Of a stretch of 64,000 nucleotides of DNA, positions 24,153 through 38,200 are shown one piece after another. Source of the stretch: Lucifuga dentata (Eukaryota > Chordata > Actinopteri > Ophidiiformes > Bythitidae); NCBI GenBank assembly GCA_014773175.1, contig VXCM01000958.1, forward strand, positions 1-64,000. Direction: 5' to 3'. Below the pieces are notes generated by a model that was given only the letters and a program-made list of their open reading frames with translations, was not told where the DNA came from and searched no databases. Within the stretch, counting starts at the first letter, position 1, and each line of letters starts with the position of its first letter. Made by a program: the position numbers and the translations under genes.

Positions 24153-24549
24153 CTGTGGACACAGGAGAGAGACAGAGAGACAAAGGGAGTGAGATGGGGA
24201 TGGAGGGAGGGAGGGAGACATGAGAAAGGTGTTAGTCTGACAGCCTTTTTCATGCAAATTTGGCAGCATTGTCCTCCCTCAGAGACATACAGAAATTCAA
24301 GATGAAACTGGGCAAGTCATCTGGCCAGCTGTGACACGTAATTTTGATGTTTACACAGCACCTTAACACAGACATGTATACACAGGGCAACACATTCAAA
24401 TGCAAACAAGCGTGCACTTGGATATCACACACACACACATATACATATACACACATATATCCATGAGAGTGTTGACATGAGTCACAACACTAAAATGTAA
24501 GGACAGATTGCCAGGGTAAAGTGTGACTCCATGCCAATGTATGCATTAA

Positions 24550-24551
<2 letters not shown>

Positions 24552-24600
<49 letters not shown>
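24552..24600. repeat. (TG)n microsatellite
   Basis: A pure TG run about 400 bp upstream of the fbxl17 penultimate exon. Confidence 0.95.
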
Positions 24601-24601
<1 letters not shown>

Positions 24602-24712
24602 ACTGCTGCCAGCGTAGAGACATAGTGCCAGGGTAAACAGTATCCACTGAAACAAATGTCTGCCAGTGTCTGGGGGCTTTGTTACACCTATGAGCGTGTG
24701 TGCATACAAACA

Positions 24713-24714
<2 letters not shown>

Positions 24715-24747
<33 letters not shown>
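24715..24747. repeat. (CA)n microsatellite
   Basis: A CA run on the plus strand, 115 bp from an oppositely phased TG run. The two are complementary and could pair in RNA. Confidence 0.95.
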
Positions 24748-24748
<1 letters not shown>

Positions 24749-26383
24749 AATGCCTCCAAATACACCATGCTTGTCCGTACCATCTTAATTTGTGTTCGTG
24801 AAGAGTACGAATGAAAATGTTAAGATGAGAAAAAAAATTAAATGATATCTTCTGTAATCCATCTGAAACGAAGATCTACTTTGTTGCTTTAACACCCAAA
24901 CTCACACGCATACTACAATCTTCCTCATCAATCTTTGGCCCATCAGTTGTTCAGCAGAGACCTGTGTTTCACGAGTCGATTGATAGTCCCACTTGGTGAT
25001 TGATTGGCAGGGCCTAGGCTTTGTTCTCCGCTCTCACACCCATCACTAATGAGAGTGGGAAGGGAGGTGGCGGAGCGAGGGATGAGAGAAAGATGAAAGA
25101 TGGAGGGTAAAGACAAAGAAGCCTTTGACAACACCTTCACATACTTATTTGGCCCTGATGTTGTTTTCTCATTCGCAGAATCTATTTCACGTTAAACTTT
25201 TGACAAACAAGCCTGAGACGCAAACTTCTCCGTTTCAATGAGGTGGGAAAAACTAATCTTTACAAACTTCTTTTCATGTTGAACTTTTTTCTCTGTCTCT
25301 CCTGACCTCTCCATTGTTCTCACTTTTATCACAGTAAACCATACTTTCAAAATCAATCGATGGCAATATTGTAACATTGGTAACACTTTTTGTTCATAGT
25401 GTGTGTGTTTGAAAAGTGTAAGAGTGTGTGCAGTGGGAGCTTGTTCCCACAGGAAAAGGGAAATGAATAATCTTATGCGTTTTACATCAACTGCTTGCAT
25501 TTAACTCGGTTTCCTCCTCTCCAACTGGGACTATGTAATGCAGAGTACACACACTGTACACACACACAGACACACACATATAAAGGAGTGATCATGTGGA
25601 CAGCATGTAACATATGTAACATATAGCTTTGGGCACTTGGAGTGCTCCACATGTGGTTCCTCTTGTGCTCCAGCATGATGCCACATATAATGGTACATTA
25701 TAGCAGTAACATGGCTTTGAAGCTGCAGTATGTTTCATATACAATGACACTGTGGGGCGGCGGTGTCATCAGACCAGATGGGTGAACAGCATAAAGGGTA
25801 GCCAGGATGTTTTTAGACTAACGTTGACCTGACAGAGTATTCTGAAAACAGGCACACTTGTATTTTTATGTGTATGCGTGTTTCTGCGTGTTAGACTTGA
25901 TACACTACATGTGGATGCATGACTCCCAATCCTGTTCCCCTTTATACTGTATGTCCAAATTTGATTAACCTCTCATCTGATGTTAGGACATGTGACGCTG
26001 TTCTGAAGTACATAAGATGAAGTAAAAGGAGAGAATGTGATGGTGACGAGGATGAAACAGACCTTCTTCTACATTCCCTTTGCTAACTTTATCCCCTTCA
26101 ACTCTACTTGCTCAGCCTGACATAGTGGGAGAATAGAAGCAGGCAGGTGCCTCCCTTGCTGAATTTATAAGTGGTGTGAGTGAATAAATTGTCCATGCAT
26201 TTCCTGATTAGTGTGCTACACTAAGCACACACCACCTGCCTAATCTGAATTACTGTAGACAGGCTCCAGACTTTATTAAGAGAGCCGAAGGGAGAGACGG
26301 GGCACCAAGCAGAAAAAGAATGGAACAAACAACAATAAACATTATTTTGATAGCCTCAGATCAGATAATGTTTGTCAGATTGT

Positions 26384-26698
26384 ACATTTACATGCACACA
26401 ATGTGAATACGGGAAACTACAAAGTAATAAGTGTACATGGATGGAATGAATACCGTAGATCCCATCATTTGCTGAATAAAAATGACTCCTTGCTTAACTG
26501 ACTTATGAAAAGAAGCACGTCAGGTGAGGAAGTAAAGTTAATCGACTCAATCACATAATCTATGTGTGACTTGGAGTACAGTAACGTTAATTTATGCCGA
26601 TTTCATTTTGATTATGGTGTTCGTAAGATGTTTGAAAAAAAATCTATTTATTACCTTAATCAGAGTACAATCAAAGTTTTAATGTGCATGTAAATGCA
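26384..26698. mobile_element. MITE copy 1 (ends ATTTACATGCAC / GTGCATGTAAAT)
   Basis: Left end ACATTTACATGCAC and right end GTGCATGTAAATGC are inverted repeats. The interior shares TTTGCTGAA, the ATGACT...TTAACTGACTTA region, CAATCACATAATCTA and ACCTTAATC...AATCAAAG with the region 54757-55030. It looks like a non-autonomous DNA transposon of a family I cannot name with certainty. Confidence 0.65.
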
Positions 26699-27124
26699 CT
26701 AGCTATGTCACATGTTGGACTATGTGGGCTACCTTGACTTGTTTGATACTCTATGAACCAGTTCATCTGGTCTGTGTTACACTCTAATATATCTCTGTGT
26801 ACTCTCTTTCTCTCTGTTTCTTTGATCATCTGTCAGGAGGCAGTAAACTCCAGCTACTCTCGTTCGCAATTGGAAATCATTGGCTGTTCTTGTAATGGAG
26901 AAGAGGTTTCAACTAAACCTTATTACTACAGGAGAACAGTTTTGTTCATCTTGTCAGAGACAGAGGGTGTAATCTGAGCTTGGTGGATTCAGGTTGTCAG
27001 AGTGGTGGAACCTTATAAAGCACACTTATAAAAATGTGAATATACAAGTTGAAAAGAAAATATTCAGATGTTTTCATATGAGTCAAATACACACTGCAGA
27101 ATCTCATACTGTACAATCTTCACA

Positions 27125-27642
27125 TACAATGCCAGTCCAAATTTGTATACATTCTAATTTAAAGTTAAATATATTCTTTGAGATAGTCTAAAAATTAATA
27201 TAAAATTAGAAAATTAAAGTAACAAATACCACAGGTTTTCTTGTAACTCTTTCAGTCATCAGAATAATATCATAACAGCTTACCTTGCCCTCTCTTGTGA
27301 GCTTACATTGCCAAATAATGATTGTTCAATGTTACAAAAAAATTTAAGGACCTATTAATTAGCAAGCTCTAGGTATCCTTAAATAGTGTTTTATAAATGG
27401 CAGATGAGCTGAAAAAGTCAAATAATTAAGCCTACATAAAAAAAAAATTAAAAAAAAGTAGAAAGTGCTAGCATCAGTTGCAGGACAATATGTTGACTGA
27501 TACAGGTATTTACGTATATCCAGACCATTTCAAATTATATATAGGACATGTAAAATAACAAAGTCAAAAACATTACATTGTTTGAGATTTAACTATAAAT
27601 GCTACAATATAGGGTGTTCAAAAACTTTTGATGGGCAGTGTA
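27125..27642. mobile_element. Tc1/mariner-like relic
   Basis: The left end TACAATGCCAGTCCAAATTT and the reverse complement of the right end, TACACTGCCCATCAAAAGTT, are imperfect inverted repeats bounded by TA. They resemble Tc1-type ends of teleosts (TACAGTGCC...). The 518-bp body holds no intact transposase frame. Confidence 0.55.
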
Positions 27643-27884
27643 TAAGGGAGCATAGGAGCAGGAAATTGTCTTTCCTGACTGATAATGATTTTCTGTCTGA
27701 GAAATAGATGAAGCGATATGCAAGAGAAGTTAAGGTGAAAAAGAGGTGGAAAAGGCAGGAAAGGAAAGAGGGGAAAATCCCATTCTGGCAGCAGAAGCTG
27801 TGACTGAGTGGTGACTACACACTCACAGACGGTAATGAGGACACACTCTGCTGCCCTGCCTGAAAATGGCTTCAGGAACCGGTT

Positions 27885-27902
27885 GTGTGTGTGTGTGTGT
27901 GC
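27885..27902. repeat. (TG)n microsatellite
   Basis: A short TG run followed by GC-containing variants (GCGCGTGCGTGCATGCGTGC). Confidence 0.9.
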
Positions 27903-30136
27903 GCGTGCGTGCATGCGTGCATGCGTGAGCGTATTCTCTTAAGTGTGAAAAGAAGCAGGGAGCGTCAGACTTTGACCTTAAATCCTGGATATCCTTCATT
28001 TTGAGAATGACACATTTCACCTGTCTCCTACCAAGTCTGTCATTGGGGGATAAAACTATGTTACCATATGTGAAACAGGTGGGGATCACATTTAAAACCA
28101 GTTACTTCACTGTAGTAAAATCTCCCCTGAGATTTGTACTACCACAAAATATATTCTTGTCAATAAATCACCCATGAAAAATTAATCAACTGATCAATTA
28201 AATGAGTTTCATGGACCATTGAGTCTCCCTGTCTCATACCCAGAATCTAAGGTTAACTGCAATACCTGAGGTTGCAGTTCCTTAACTTAGAACATATCCA
28301 ATAATAAAAAAGTATGAGGCATTACTCATATGATGCAATAAGGACTTTGACTACGGTGACAAATGTCTACCAAAGCTAAATAACAAAGTCAAGCTTTAAA
28401 TCTCATGGTGTTCCATTAACCGCTGCACTATCTCTGAACAGATTTTCATAACCTATTCCTGTCCCATATCAGCCACAAGCTCTTATCAAACACCATAAAT
28501 AGTGGATTTGTCTACACATTGGAGCAATTCTTTGTAAGGTAACCACACTCCTGACAGCAGGGTCAGGAGTTGGTCAATCCTGCGATGACCGCAATCTGAG
28601 AAGAAGCTGTCTTCTATCGGCTTATTCTCCTATCTCTATACCTGACCTCAGAGTTTCAGGGGTTAAGAATCTTTTACAGGCTTATTAGATATTCACTTAT
28701 TACATTCTTCTAAATAATGGTGTGCCATTACGACTATCTTACTGCTCTGAAACCATTCCCCCTCCTTGTCCGCTGTAACCCTATACATCATAGTTTAGCT
28801 GCTGATGAAGACAGAACGCTTACTAAAGACATGATGGTATATGGTAAAGATTTATGGTGATACTGTGTGCAGCATGTGCAGTGTGTGTGTGTGTGTGCGT
28901 GTGTGTAAATATGGCAACAGGGACAACAGAAAAAAGCTTATTATGGCTGATGTATTCCAGAAAGCACAACTGTCATATCTAATGTGAAAGACATTCAGTC
29001 GGTTCTTTGTGTTGTGTTTAAAAACTTGGCCTCAGCTTTTCCTATTCCACTCTGCTGCAGTACAACAAAAACCCAAAGAAAAACCCTTTTCACATTTCAT
29101 GTTGTTACTTTGTGGAAGTCACAAGGGATGCACCAATGTAATTTTTCAAGCCTATACCAAAATCTATTATTTTCTACCCACATTGTGCTATAACAAAAAT
29201 CAGCATGTGCTTCTTTTCTCTTTTTTTTTTTTTTTTAAAGAATCTTACTACAAATACAGGTAGACAGTGAAAGACCACGTCAGTTTGAACTGTATTGTAT
29301 TCTGTGACATATACTAAAAATAAGCACAAAGGCAATCATGGTAGATGTGTAATTTGCATGCAAGTTTAACTGAGTTTATGCAAGTAATAAATCAGTTACT
29401 AAAAACTTTAACCTACAGAGTCACAAGTGTACAAAAACTGGCAGCACAGGAAGCACCACATAGATGTCAGTTAACTCCTTTGATGCCTGTTTGACCTGAC
29501 CAAGAATTGGCCATATGGCCTGACTGATTAACACACGCTCTTCATCTTCAAAGTAATCAGCCAAACTGACCAGGGTCAAACTGAGTGCCAAAATTAAACT
29601 AGTTAGTACCAAAGAAAGCGCTTGAAATACACATGCATGGGAGGCAGGAGACAAGAGAGGTACTGTTGACTTGGAAGAAGATAAGATGAGATTTGACAAA
29701 TTAAAATGCTGTGAGAATTGGCATGAAGATGACCCCTTGATTTAAGGGAGAAAAACCCCTGTTGTTTACACACTTCTCTATGTTACTTGAACATGAACTT
29801 GATATAATGATGCAATAGTGAACTTCATCTTCAGGTCAGACAAAGAAATGCAGATACAAAGAGGAAAAAGAGAGAAAAGGAGATTGCAACAGAGGAAAAA
29901 AGAGAAAATGAGAAAAGCAGAGGTTCTATAAGGTGACGTTCTTTGGCCTGACATTTTGGGCAAATGCAATCAAAAGCCAAGGGAACTGAAATTAGCCAGA
30001 CTAGCAGGAGAGACACAGGAGAGAGGGGGGAACAGATTGAGTGCGACACAAGAAGGAGGGAGAGCACTTTATGGTGGGACATGCTCGATCTGGGAAATTA
30101 ATTAACCAGAGGGCAGGGAAAAGGCAGTATGCCTTC

Positions 30137-30138
<2 letters not shown>

Positions 30139-30168
<30 letters not shown>
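30139..30168. repeat. (TG)n microsatellite
   Basis: A pure TG run. Confidence 0.95.
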
Positions 30169-30171
<3 letters not shown>

Positions 30172-30292
30172 CGTGTAGCGAGGGCATGGGCATTTTCCCA
30201 GTCAGGCTCTGATCTGATGTAAACCAGCTGACACACACCATTTTGTAGCTGTGTGTGCATGTGTGGTTTTATGTTCTTTCTGTGTATGTGTG

Positions 30293-30297
<5 letters not shown>

Positions 30298-30324
<27 letters not shown>
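30298..30324. repeat. (GA)n microsatellite
   Basis: A pure GA run. Confidence 0.95.
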
Positions 30325-30732
30325 GAAGTCAGCAGACCCTGAAATGCTAAAGTGGTGAGGTAGTCAGAGCAACAAAAAAGTCACTTTGATGTTGTTTTAT
30401 GGTGGTCTAGCATCTGAAAATAATACACTTAAACACACACTGCTTAAGTAGCTGATGTCTGATAACCTTGTGGAGGGGATGGGATGTTTGAAGAGGAAAG
30501 GAAGATTGGAAAGGTGAGTGTGTGAGTGAGTGACAGGGATGGAGAGAGACAGAGGAAGAGTGATGGGCAAGGACAGATAGAGTGAATGGGTGATAAGGAG
30601 AGATGGAACCATCACAGAGGTGACCTAGAACAGGTATCCCTCACTACTGGAACAAGCTCAAGCCCCCTATTAATGCACACACATCACAGAGGAGAAAATA
30701 GATGCTAAAACAGACAGACAGAGAGACAGAAA

Positions 30733-30733
<1 letters not shown>

Positions 30734-30770
<37 letters not shown>
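30734..30770. repeat. (CA)n microsatellite
   Basis: A pure CA run. Confidence 0.95.
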
Positions 30771-30771
<1 letters not shown>

Positions 30772-30894
30772 CCAAGTTTCCCATTGTCGTCAGCAGTAAA
30801 AGCAGGATATTAAGCTCTATTTCAAACCAACAGCACCTCTGCTCCTGTGCACCTCTCCTTTGAGATTATTATTTCCTTCCCACCCTTTCCTAAG

Positions 30895-30945
30895 ATCTCT
30901 CTCTCTCTCTCTTTCTCTCTCTGTCTCTCTCTCTCTCTCTCTCTC
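30895..30945. repeat. (TC)n microsatellite
   Basis: A CT run with three interruptions. Confidence 0.95.
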
Positions 30946-31891
30946 CTACTTACTCTTTCTTTTTCTCTAATATTTTGGACTGTGCGTGAGAGGAACCTCT
31001 CCAACTTGACAATAGCAGCAAAGGGGTGTAAACCTTAACAACTTTTGAGATGAAAAGGTGACAGAGGATAAGAAAGGAAGCAACAAGGAAAGAAGGAAAG
31101 AGGAGGAAGGAAGAGATAGACGAGAACAGATGGCACCTTCGTCGTTGAGTTGCATGTGTCTGACTAGAATTAGCAGTGTGTGGCAATAGTTACAGGTTTG
31201 GTTATGGATTATGTCTAATCTTTTAGCACAGGGAGCAGGTTTTAAAGGTAATTACATGCTGCTATTGGATCCAGGTCTCACAAATGGGACTCTCCTACAT
31301 CATGCTTATTAAGATCCAGAAGAGAAGAGGCTGCTTTTCCATAGTGCTTAGGACCGAGCACAGGTTAATGTACCGTGGAGCTCCCTGCCAATCTTAATGT
31401 CATTCAAACTCATCTGGAAGGTATTAGAGTGTTGTTGCTGAGATCTAAGCTGTTCTTTCAGTTCTGTGATGGAAAGAGGAAAAGGAGGGATTACTTTGGA
31501 TTGTGTACGTTTGTGCAAGATACACGCTGAGGTTGTTTAAAATAATTTGTTCAATGTCCTTAATCAGTGTGACTAGAAATAAAATTAGTCTCCAACTTGG
31601 ATACTGACAAACATCAAAATTGGACCATTAGAAGATGCTAACATTGACATCATACGGTTTTCATCTTGACATGCCCCATTGTTTCTGTCTTTTCCCTCTC
31701 AATATGCCTCCTGCTTCTTTCTCATATGTCAGCATGCCAAGTGCCGCTGCGTCTGTCTCTGCGCCTTATCTTTAGCCTTTAACTGTCCACTCTGTCTGCT
31801 TTAACCCAAGGGGGAATCATTTACCAGACACACACACACTTCCTCTTCCTCCTGACAAAATCACCCAAATCATTATGATCACAGGAAGGGG

Positions 31892-31892
<1 letters not shown>

Positions 31893-31938
<46 letters not shown>
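31893..31938. repeat. (GA)n microsatellite
   Basis: A pure GA run. Confidence 0.95.
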
Positions 31939-31941
<3 letters not shown>

Positions 31942-32339
31942 GTATGTGTATGGGTGTGTGAAAATTAGGGCTCTACCTAGCCCCTGAAACAGCCTTAAAA
32001 TAAATGACCCAGTTCCAATTAGTTGCACAACAATTTGGTTAGCAGACCACTGATAGCAAGCAGACCCACCCAAGGAAAAACTTAAGTTTTACCGCTTCCT
32101 TCTCTACACCACAAAACACAAATAGTAACAGACACCGAAGAAATGAAACAATGACGTGACATGACATCACTGGAACTGTCTGAAGTGTCATTTAAGTGTC
32201 AAGGAAAAGGAAAAACAAAAGGGAACTAACATATGGACATCTCAGCATGTGTGTGTGTGTGTGTGTGTTTGTGTAGAAAAATAGATGGTGGTTTACACAC
32301 AAATACACACTTATGAGGGCTTCCACTAGACTAGATCCT

Positions 32340-32510
32340 CTCTGGTGGTATTCTGTGTTCACTTCCTAACCACAGCCTTAACCACCACCCTACACATGTA
32401 AACCTAACCTCATCTAAATTATCAAATAAACTCTAAATCTATCATGTAACCCTAAAACCCAAGTCAGACTGAACTTAACCTTAACCAATAACCTAACTCT
32501 ATCTCTAAAA
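32340..32510. repeat. Degenerate CCTAACC-type tandem stretch
   Basis: Recurring CCTAACC, CCTTAACC, AACCCTAAAACC and similar words resemble a decayed telomere-like or CCTAA-rich dispersed repeat seen in fish introns. It is not a perfect telomeric array. Confidence 0.5.
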
Positions 32511-35250
32511 AAAGCCCTTAAGATGTGAGCACAGGCTAAATATCATTAGCTTTCAACCTTTAAAAGGCCACGTATTCCTATGCACTGCACAAATATCTAC
32601 CATAACACTAATAAAACATGAAATGACTTGCACTACGTAATTACTGCAAATGATCTACAGTCCTAGTTCAATGCTAACTGGTAAAATTAAAGGCTGCACT
32701 GTTGATTTAGCATGACATTGTGAGCAACCAGCATGTTGCAAATCAGCCTTTGGAACAAAAACTAAAGCAATAACCTTTTGAAAATAAAAAAAGAACAAGT
32801 TAAACTGTACACATTTACCCCGTAATAAATTATTGAGTTCTGCTGAATAAAGACAAAGAAAAAAACTAGAGGACAGGGAATTATGCTGATAATTAATTGT
32901 GCTTCGGTTTAATTATGCTGATATACAAAGTACAAATAAAGATTAAAGGTCTCAATGTACCAAAGTTGAAGTTGCAAACAGAGTTGTTCATTGTTTCCAT
33001 AAACCAAAAAGATAGCAGCTCAGATGTACAATCTATTCCTTTTCATATCTTCTCTTTCTCCATGTTACTTTCACTGTCACTTTTATACAAAGTCTAAATG
33101 ACTGATGGGAGTCTATTACAGCGCTTATTCAAAAGCTCTTTAGCAAAGTTTAAAGCTGCCATGATGTTTTCTGATCAATACCTGGCCATAACTCAAACAC
33201 ACGTCAAGCACCATTAATGCATACTGCACACATATGTTCATTTTCATGAGCTTAGACAGTGTTTTTGATCAATAACTGGCTATAGATCAAACACCTATTT
33301 AAGTTTATGGCTAACCTTTCCCAACACTCATTTCAGTCGCATACAGAGTAACTCATGTCTTACTTGAGACTGGCGCATTGACTGCATCTATGAAATTGAT
33401 AAGTGCTCTTAAATGCACAATGACAGTTTAAGAACCTTGTTTTTGTGCTGCAGCGTAGTCAGAATGTCTCATAAAAGCACAAAACACTTTTCTCCAGGAG
33501 GTAACTTCATAGTCAGTGCCAGAGAGAAAAATACACAGCAGACCAAATCTGCAGATAAAGACTCCAAACAGTATGATAGTTCTTTTCTGCAGGATAATTT
33601 GCTCAAAAGTAACAAGCCAAGTGGTGTGCTGGGAAATGGTTTTCACCTCTGAGGTTTCGATATACATAGAATTTATAAAATGGATGTTTCCCCACACACA
33701 CATTTCATCTGAAATACAGGTGGATGCTATTATTGTAAACTAAAGCTTCTCTGCATCAACTGCACTTGTGACTACAGTATTTTTCAGCCAATCTTATATG
33801 TAGTCGCTCAATAATTTTAATGGTAAAATCACCCTGATAAGTAAAATACCCCCTTTTTTTCCATACATCATCAGAAAGTCTGCATCAGTTGAAATACATG
33901 TAATTTTAATCCTCTGGAGTGTAGTAATAAAGAATTAGTTGTAATCCAAACGTAGGCTTAAATTTTTGTCAATGCATTTTTACTGTTTTCTGTACATGTG
34001 GGTTGGTGTATGTGTGCTTCTGTTTGTCGCCTGACTCAGACTGCTCTGCTATCAAATCCCTCATCTCCATGTACCATCAGCAGGAAACATGCTGAAATGT
34101 ATTCCTACATGCACATCTGCCTTTCTCCCAGTGCTTTAACTGTCTCTTGGGTCCTTTTCCATAATCTATTCCTTTCCTTTACCTTTCTCTTCTTTCCTTC
34201 CTTCTCCACCTTCCCTTTGCTTCCTCCTCCTCCTCCTCCTCCCCTCCTCTCTTTCTTCTCATCCTCTTGATCCTTTCTATAGGATGTTTCTGTGTTCAGG
34301 GTCAGTGTCACCCTCAATAGTGATTGACCTTCGGCCTCTTTACAACTGGGGTCAGTACTTGTCGCCATGGTGTTTAACATCCACACAGGAGGCCAGCCCT
34401 GGGCATGAATATAATGTACAAGTCAAACATGTACACTGACATTATTTATATTATCAGAGATGTGGAACACTGACCTCTATACCCAGTTTAATCTTCACTC
34501 AAGTTGTAAGCCAAGAGACAATAATGCAAAGCTTCCCCACTATTCACTTCAATATTTTTTCCTCTTTACTTCCATTTATGTCCCTCTTTCTGTGTCACCC
34601 TCCCTCACCCTGTCTCCCTGTGGTACAAACAGGTCTCTTTTTCTTTGGATTCCTGCCTCTGTGACTTCAACTGCAGGCTATTGAGTTACACAACCACAAT
34701 AGAACGACATCCCACAATGATAATTATCCTGTGTAGTGATGGCTGTAACCTATGCCTGGGAACCAAAGAAGAACATTTATTAAAATGGTTCCTGCTGCTC
34801 AAACAAAGAGCTCACTGGTATCATAAAACAAACAGAGCAACTTCAAGTTTTGCTGATTTTTTCTAACGGCCTCGATTTTTAATCAAGTTGAGCATGTGTG
34901 GTGATTTTATTTTACTACCTGAGGGTAATATTTCAGTGCATTTCCATCTTCTAGAATATACTCTTGTGGAAGCTAATGAACGAATTATGCACAAAATAGC
35001 TAAAGCGATGTCATTCAGACGGGATAACAAACACTAATTATTACACGTACACACATAGCAACTTAACAGGCACCTGCACATCAACACCGGAGGTATTACA
35101 GAGACTATAATTTCACAAAAAGATTGAAGCTTTAGACCAAATAATTTGTAAACAAAAATGCTCAGCAACAAATGATGTGACATCATCTTTCTGAAGCACT
35201 ATGACTTCCTCTGTTTGTATATTTTGCATACATACAGTATGTTCATGTTT

Positions 35251-35251
<1 letters not shown>

Positions 35252-35284
<33 letters not shown>
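35252..35284. repeat. (TG)n microsatellite
   Basis: A pure TG run. Confidence 0.95.
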
Positions 35285-35286
<2 letters not shown>

Positions 35287-38200
35287 TATGTGCTTAAACG
35301 ATACATGTGTATATGTAGAAGTTTATGTTCAGACAGCATGTGTTCATGTCTTCAGTGTGTATGTATTTGTATCAAAGTGTGCGGTCACCATGTTTGTGTG
35401 TTTGTAAGCGCATGCATGTGTTTCAGAAGGAAATGGGTGGGCTTGGGGAGGCCAAACACTCAATGGGCAAATGATACAAGTCCTCCACTCCCCCACCATA
35501 AATTACCAGCTCATTACAGTAATGCAGCCCATTTAGCATAGGAAGAAGAGGGAGGAAAGCAGGGAGACATAAGAAAGGGCTGTGGGAAAGGAGGGTAACG
35601 AGCATAAGAGGTTCAGCAAAAAAGCATAAATATCAAGGAAGAAAATGGGGTGAGGACAAGGGGTGAAAGGGGGAGATACTAGGGGGAGAAGAGAGAAAAA
35701 CAGGGTGGGAGGGGTAGAAAATGAGAGAGGTTTACTGTGATGTTTAAGGAGCCTTTAAATCTCAACAGAAGTGCTTTTCATTAGGTTAAAATCGATCATC
35801 TATGCAGCTCTCGAAAAAAAAAACAATGGAGAAATATTAATATAGATAGTAGATACACTAGGAAATGGAGATATAGAAGCAGGCAGAGGAGCGGGGGGGG
35901 AGAGAGAGAGGGAGAGAGAGAGAATGGGATGAGCTGTAACAGTTGTAATTGAATAGTGAACTGGAGAGGGCCTGAGTGCAAGCACTGATTAATACAATTC
36001 AAATTGATTGTCTCCTACTAGCTGTGAGAACATCTCATTCTGACTTTCATATCTGAATGTTCAGCATGTTCAGCATGTCTCTCTCTGTCTCTCTGTCTGT
36101 CTGTCTCTCTCTCTCTCTTTTTCTCTCTCTCTGCATGTGTGAAACTGTGTGCGTGTGTGTAACCGAGCAGTTACGAGGGGTATAGAGAATGACAGTGCCC
36201 TCTAGTGCTTGCTTGCTCTTTTGCCCCACCTTAACCAAATAATCCTCCTTTTTCTTTTCTTTTTCAAGCTTCTCTACACTATCTGCACACAGTGGCCATT
36301 GTTGGACCCATCCTACCTTCAGGAGAAACCACCTGCTGCTTGATATTCCAACATAACAAACATTATGTCTTAATTGGGTTTTGTCAGTTACTCCATATGT
36401 TTTTGTAAGAATGCGCATTGTGGTAGTCAAAAACATGCCTTCATTATCACATCCATTAGTTTTTATCCAAGTTTTCTTTAAAACAGACAGCATTTAATTT
36501 CAAGCTACATTTGACACTTCAACTTTACTATTTTTAAAATCACATAAAATGAGTAAATATTAAGAATCTCATTATACAGCATGCACCGAAACATGACTGG
36601 AAGAAATGTACACTAGATAAAGATAGTAATAAATGGACTATAATTCTAAAGAAGACAATGTCCTCCTTTTACACATATTTTCCCTGTTTCTCCCTCTCAC
36701 TTTATGTCTGTTTGTCTACAAATTACAAAGAAAAAAAAAAGACAGGAGAAGGAGAGTGCAGTCGTATATATCCGAGCGACGATGGGTGAGGGAGGAGATT
36801 CAAGTTCAATTTGCACCTAAGAAGTAATGGAAAAGGATTTATAGGTGGGGTGTGAAACAATCATTCATGTTAGCAAGTCAGGCCCCGTGTTCAATTAATG
36901 ATAGCCAACGTGTCACACTGATTTCCTCTCCTTGAGAGCTAGAGAATCTAGTCAGCATTGTGAACTCAGCTCATGCTTTCTGCAAGCCCCTCCCCCCCCA
37001 AAAAAAAATCCATTGCTATTCTCTCTGCTTGCCAACAATGGGCTATTTAGGCAACTGCCTGAGCCACACTTTTCAGAAATTGTAGTAATTCTGCCAACTA
37101 AGGAATGTCCCCAAAATACCCCAGGCAGAGAAGAATGTAGGTAGAAAGGGAGAAAATAACACAGATTCTGTGGAAAGAGTGAATGATTTGAAGACAGAGA
37201 AAAAAAGAGTGAAAGAGAGAGAGAGAGACTAAACCTCTAAAACTAACATTACACTGTGGGAAGAGACATTTCCTGCTCCTCTGCCTCTGTCTCCCTCTGT
37301 CTGCCAGTCCATCGTCTGTCCTTTCATCTTATGTCCCTCTTCTTTATGGTGGCATTCAAAGCATGTTAGTGAGAAAATTACAGGATGGGTCATTCTTGTC
37401 CACTTTACACTGCATTTTCACTGATATACAAAAACATACCCCGCATGAGTTGTGATCAGATAGCGCACTGTATCCTGTTTGAGCTGTTCCAATAAGAGAT
37501 ATATTTTCTAATCTCCTTGGAAATAAATAAATCACAAAATCTTTAGAATCATTTGAAGTAATTACAATATTATTTTATTAGCCATTATATTACTTATTAA
37601 TTAATATCTGTAAAAGGTATACAGAAAACATCGACACCTATGATAATTTTCAACATACTGTATGAACTCATGCCATGGTGAGGTACTGGAGACAGTGACC
37701 AGGAGGTTTATTACAGTAAATAAAGAAGATAAGGCATGTCCATTTGTCTGGATTTGTTGGAGTATGACTCACAGAGATGACATACAGCACGCCTCATGTC
37801 AGCACTAAAATCATCTTTGTACTATACTACCATACTTTGGGCCTTTTTATTCTCTTTAACATGAAATTTATGTTACATGGCTTTCTCTTCTTTTCTGTTT
37901 TCTGGCGAGCAATTAATGTCTTATTCGTAGAGGGCTCACTCTAATTATCCCAGAAAATATTTGTTTCTTTTTCTATTTCTCTCTGTCTCTCTTTCACACA
38001 CAGACTTTACCTCCTCCTGCACTCTGCTTCATATTGCATAAAAGATGCAATTATTCTCTTATTTGTAAAGCTAAGGAGAAGGAGAGGAGTTAGGTGGAGA
38101 AAAAAAGGACAGAGAGGCCAGGGGCAATCATTGTATTTATTAGCCACTTCAGACAGGCGTTGGGGACAAAGCAGTTTGTTCTGCTGACATGAAGAATCTT

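Noticed and set aside
36047..36493. 148-codon minus-strand frame
   Set aside because: The C-terminal part is a translation of a CT microsatellite and the rest matches nothing.
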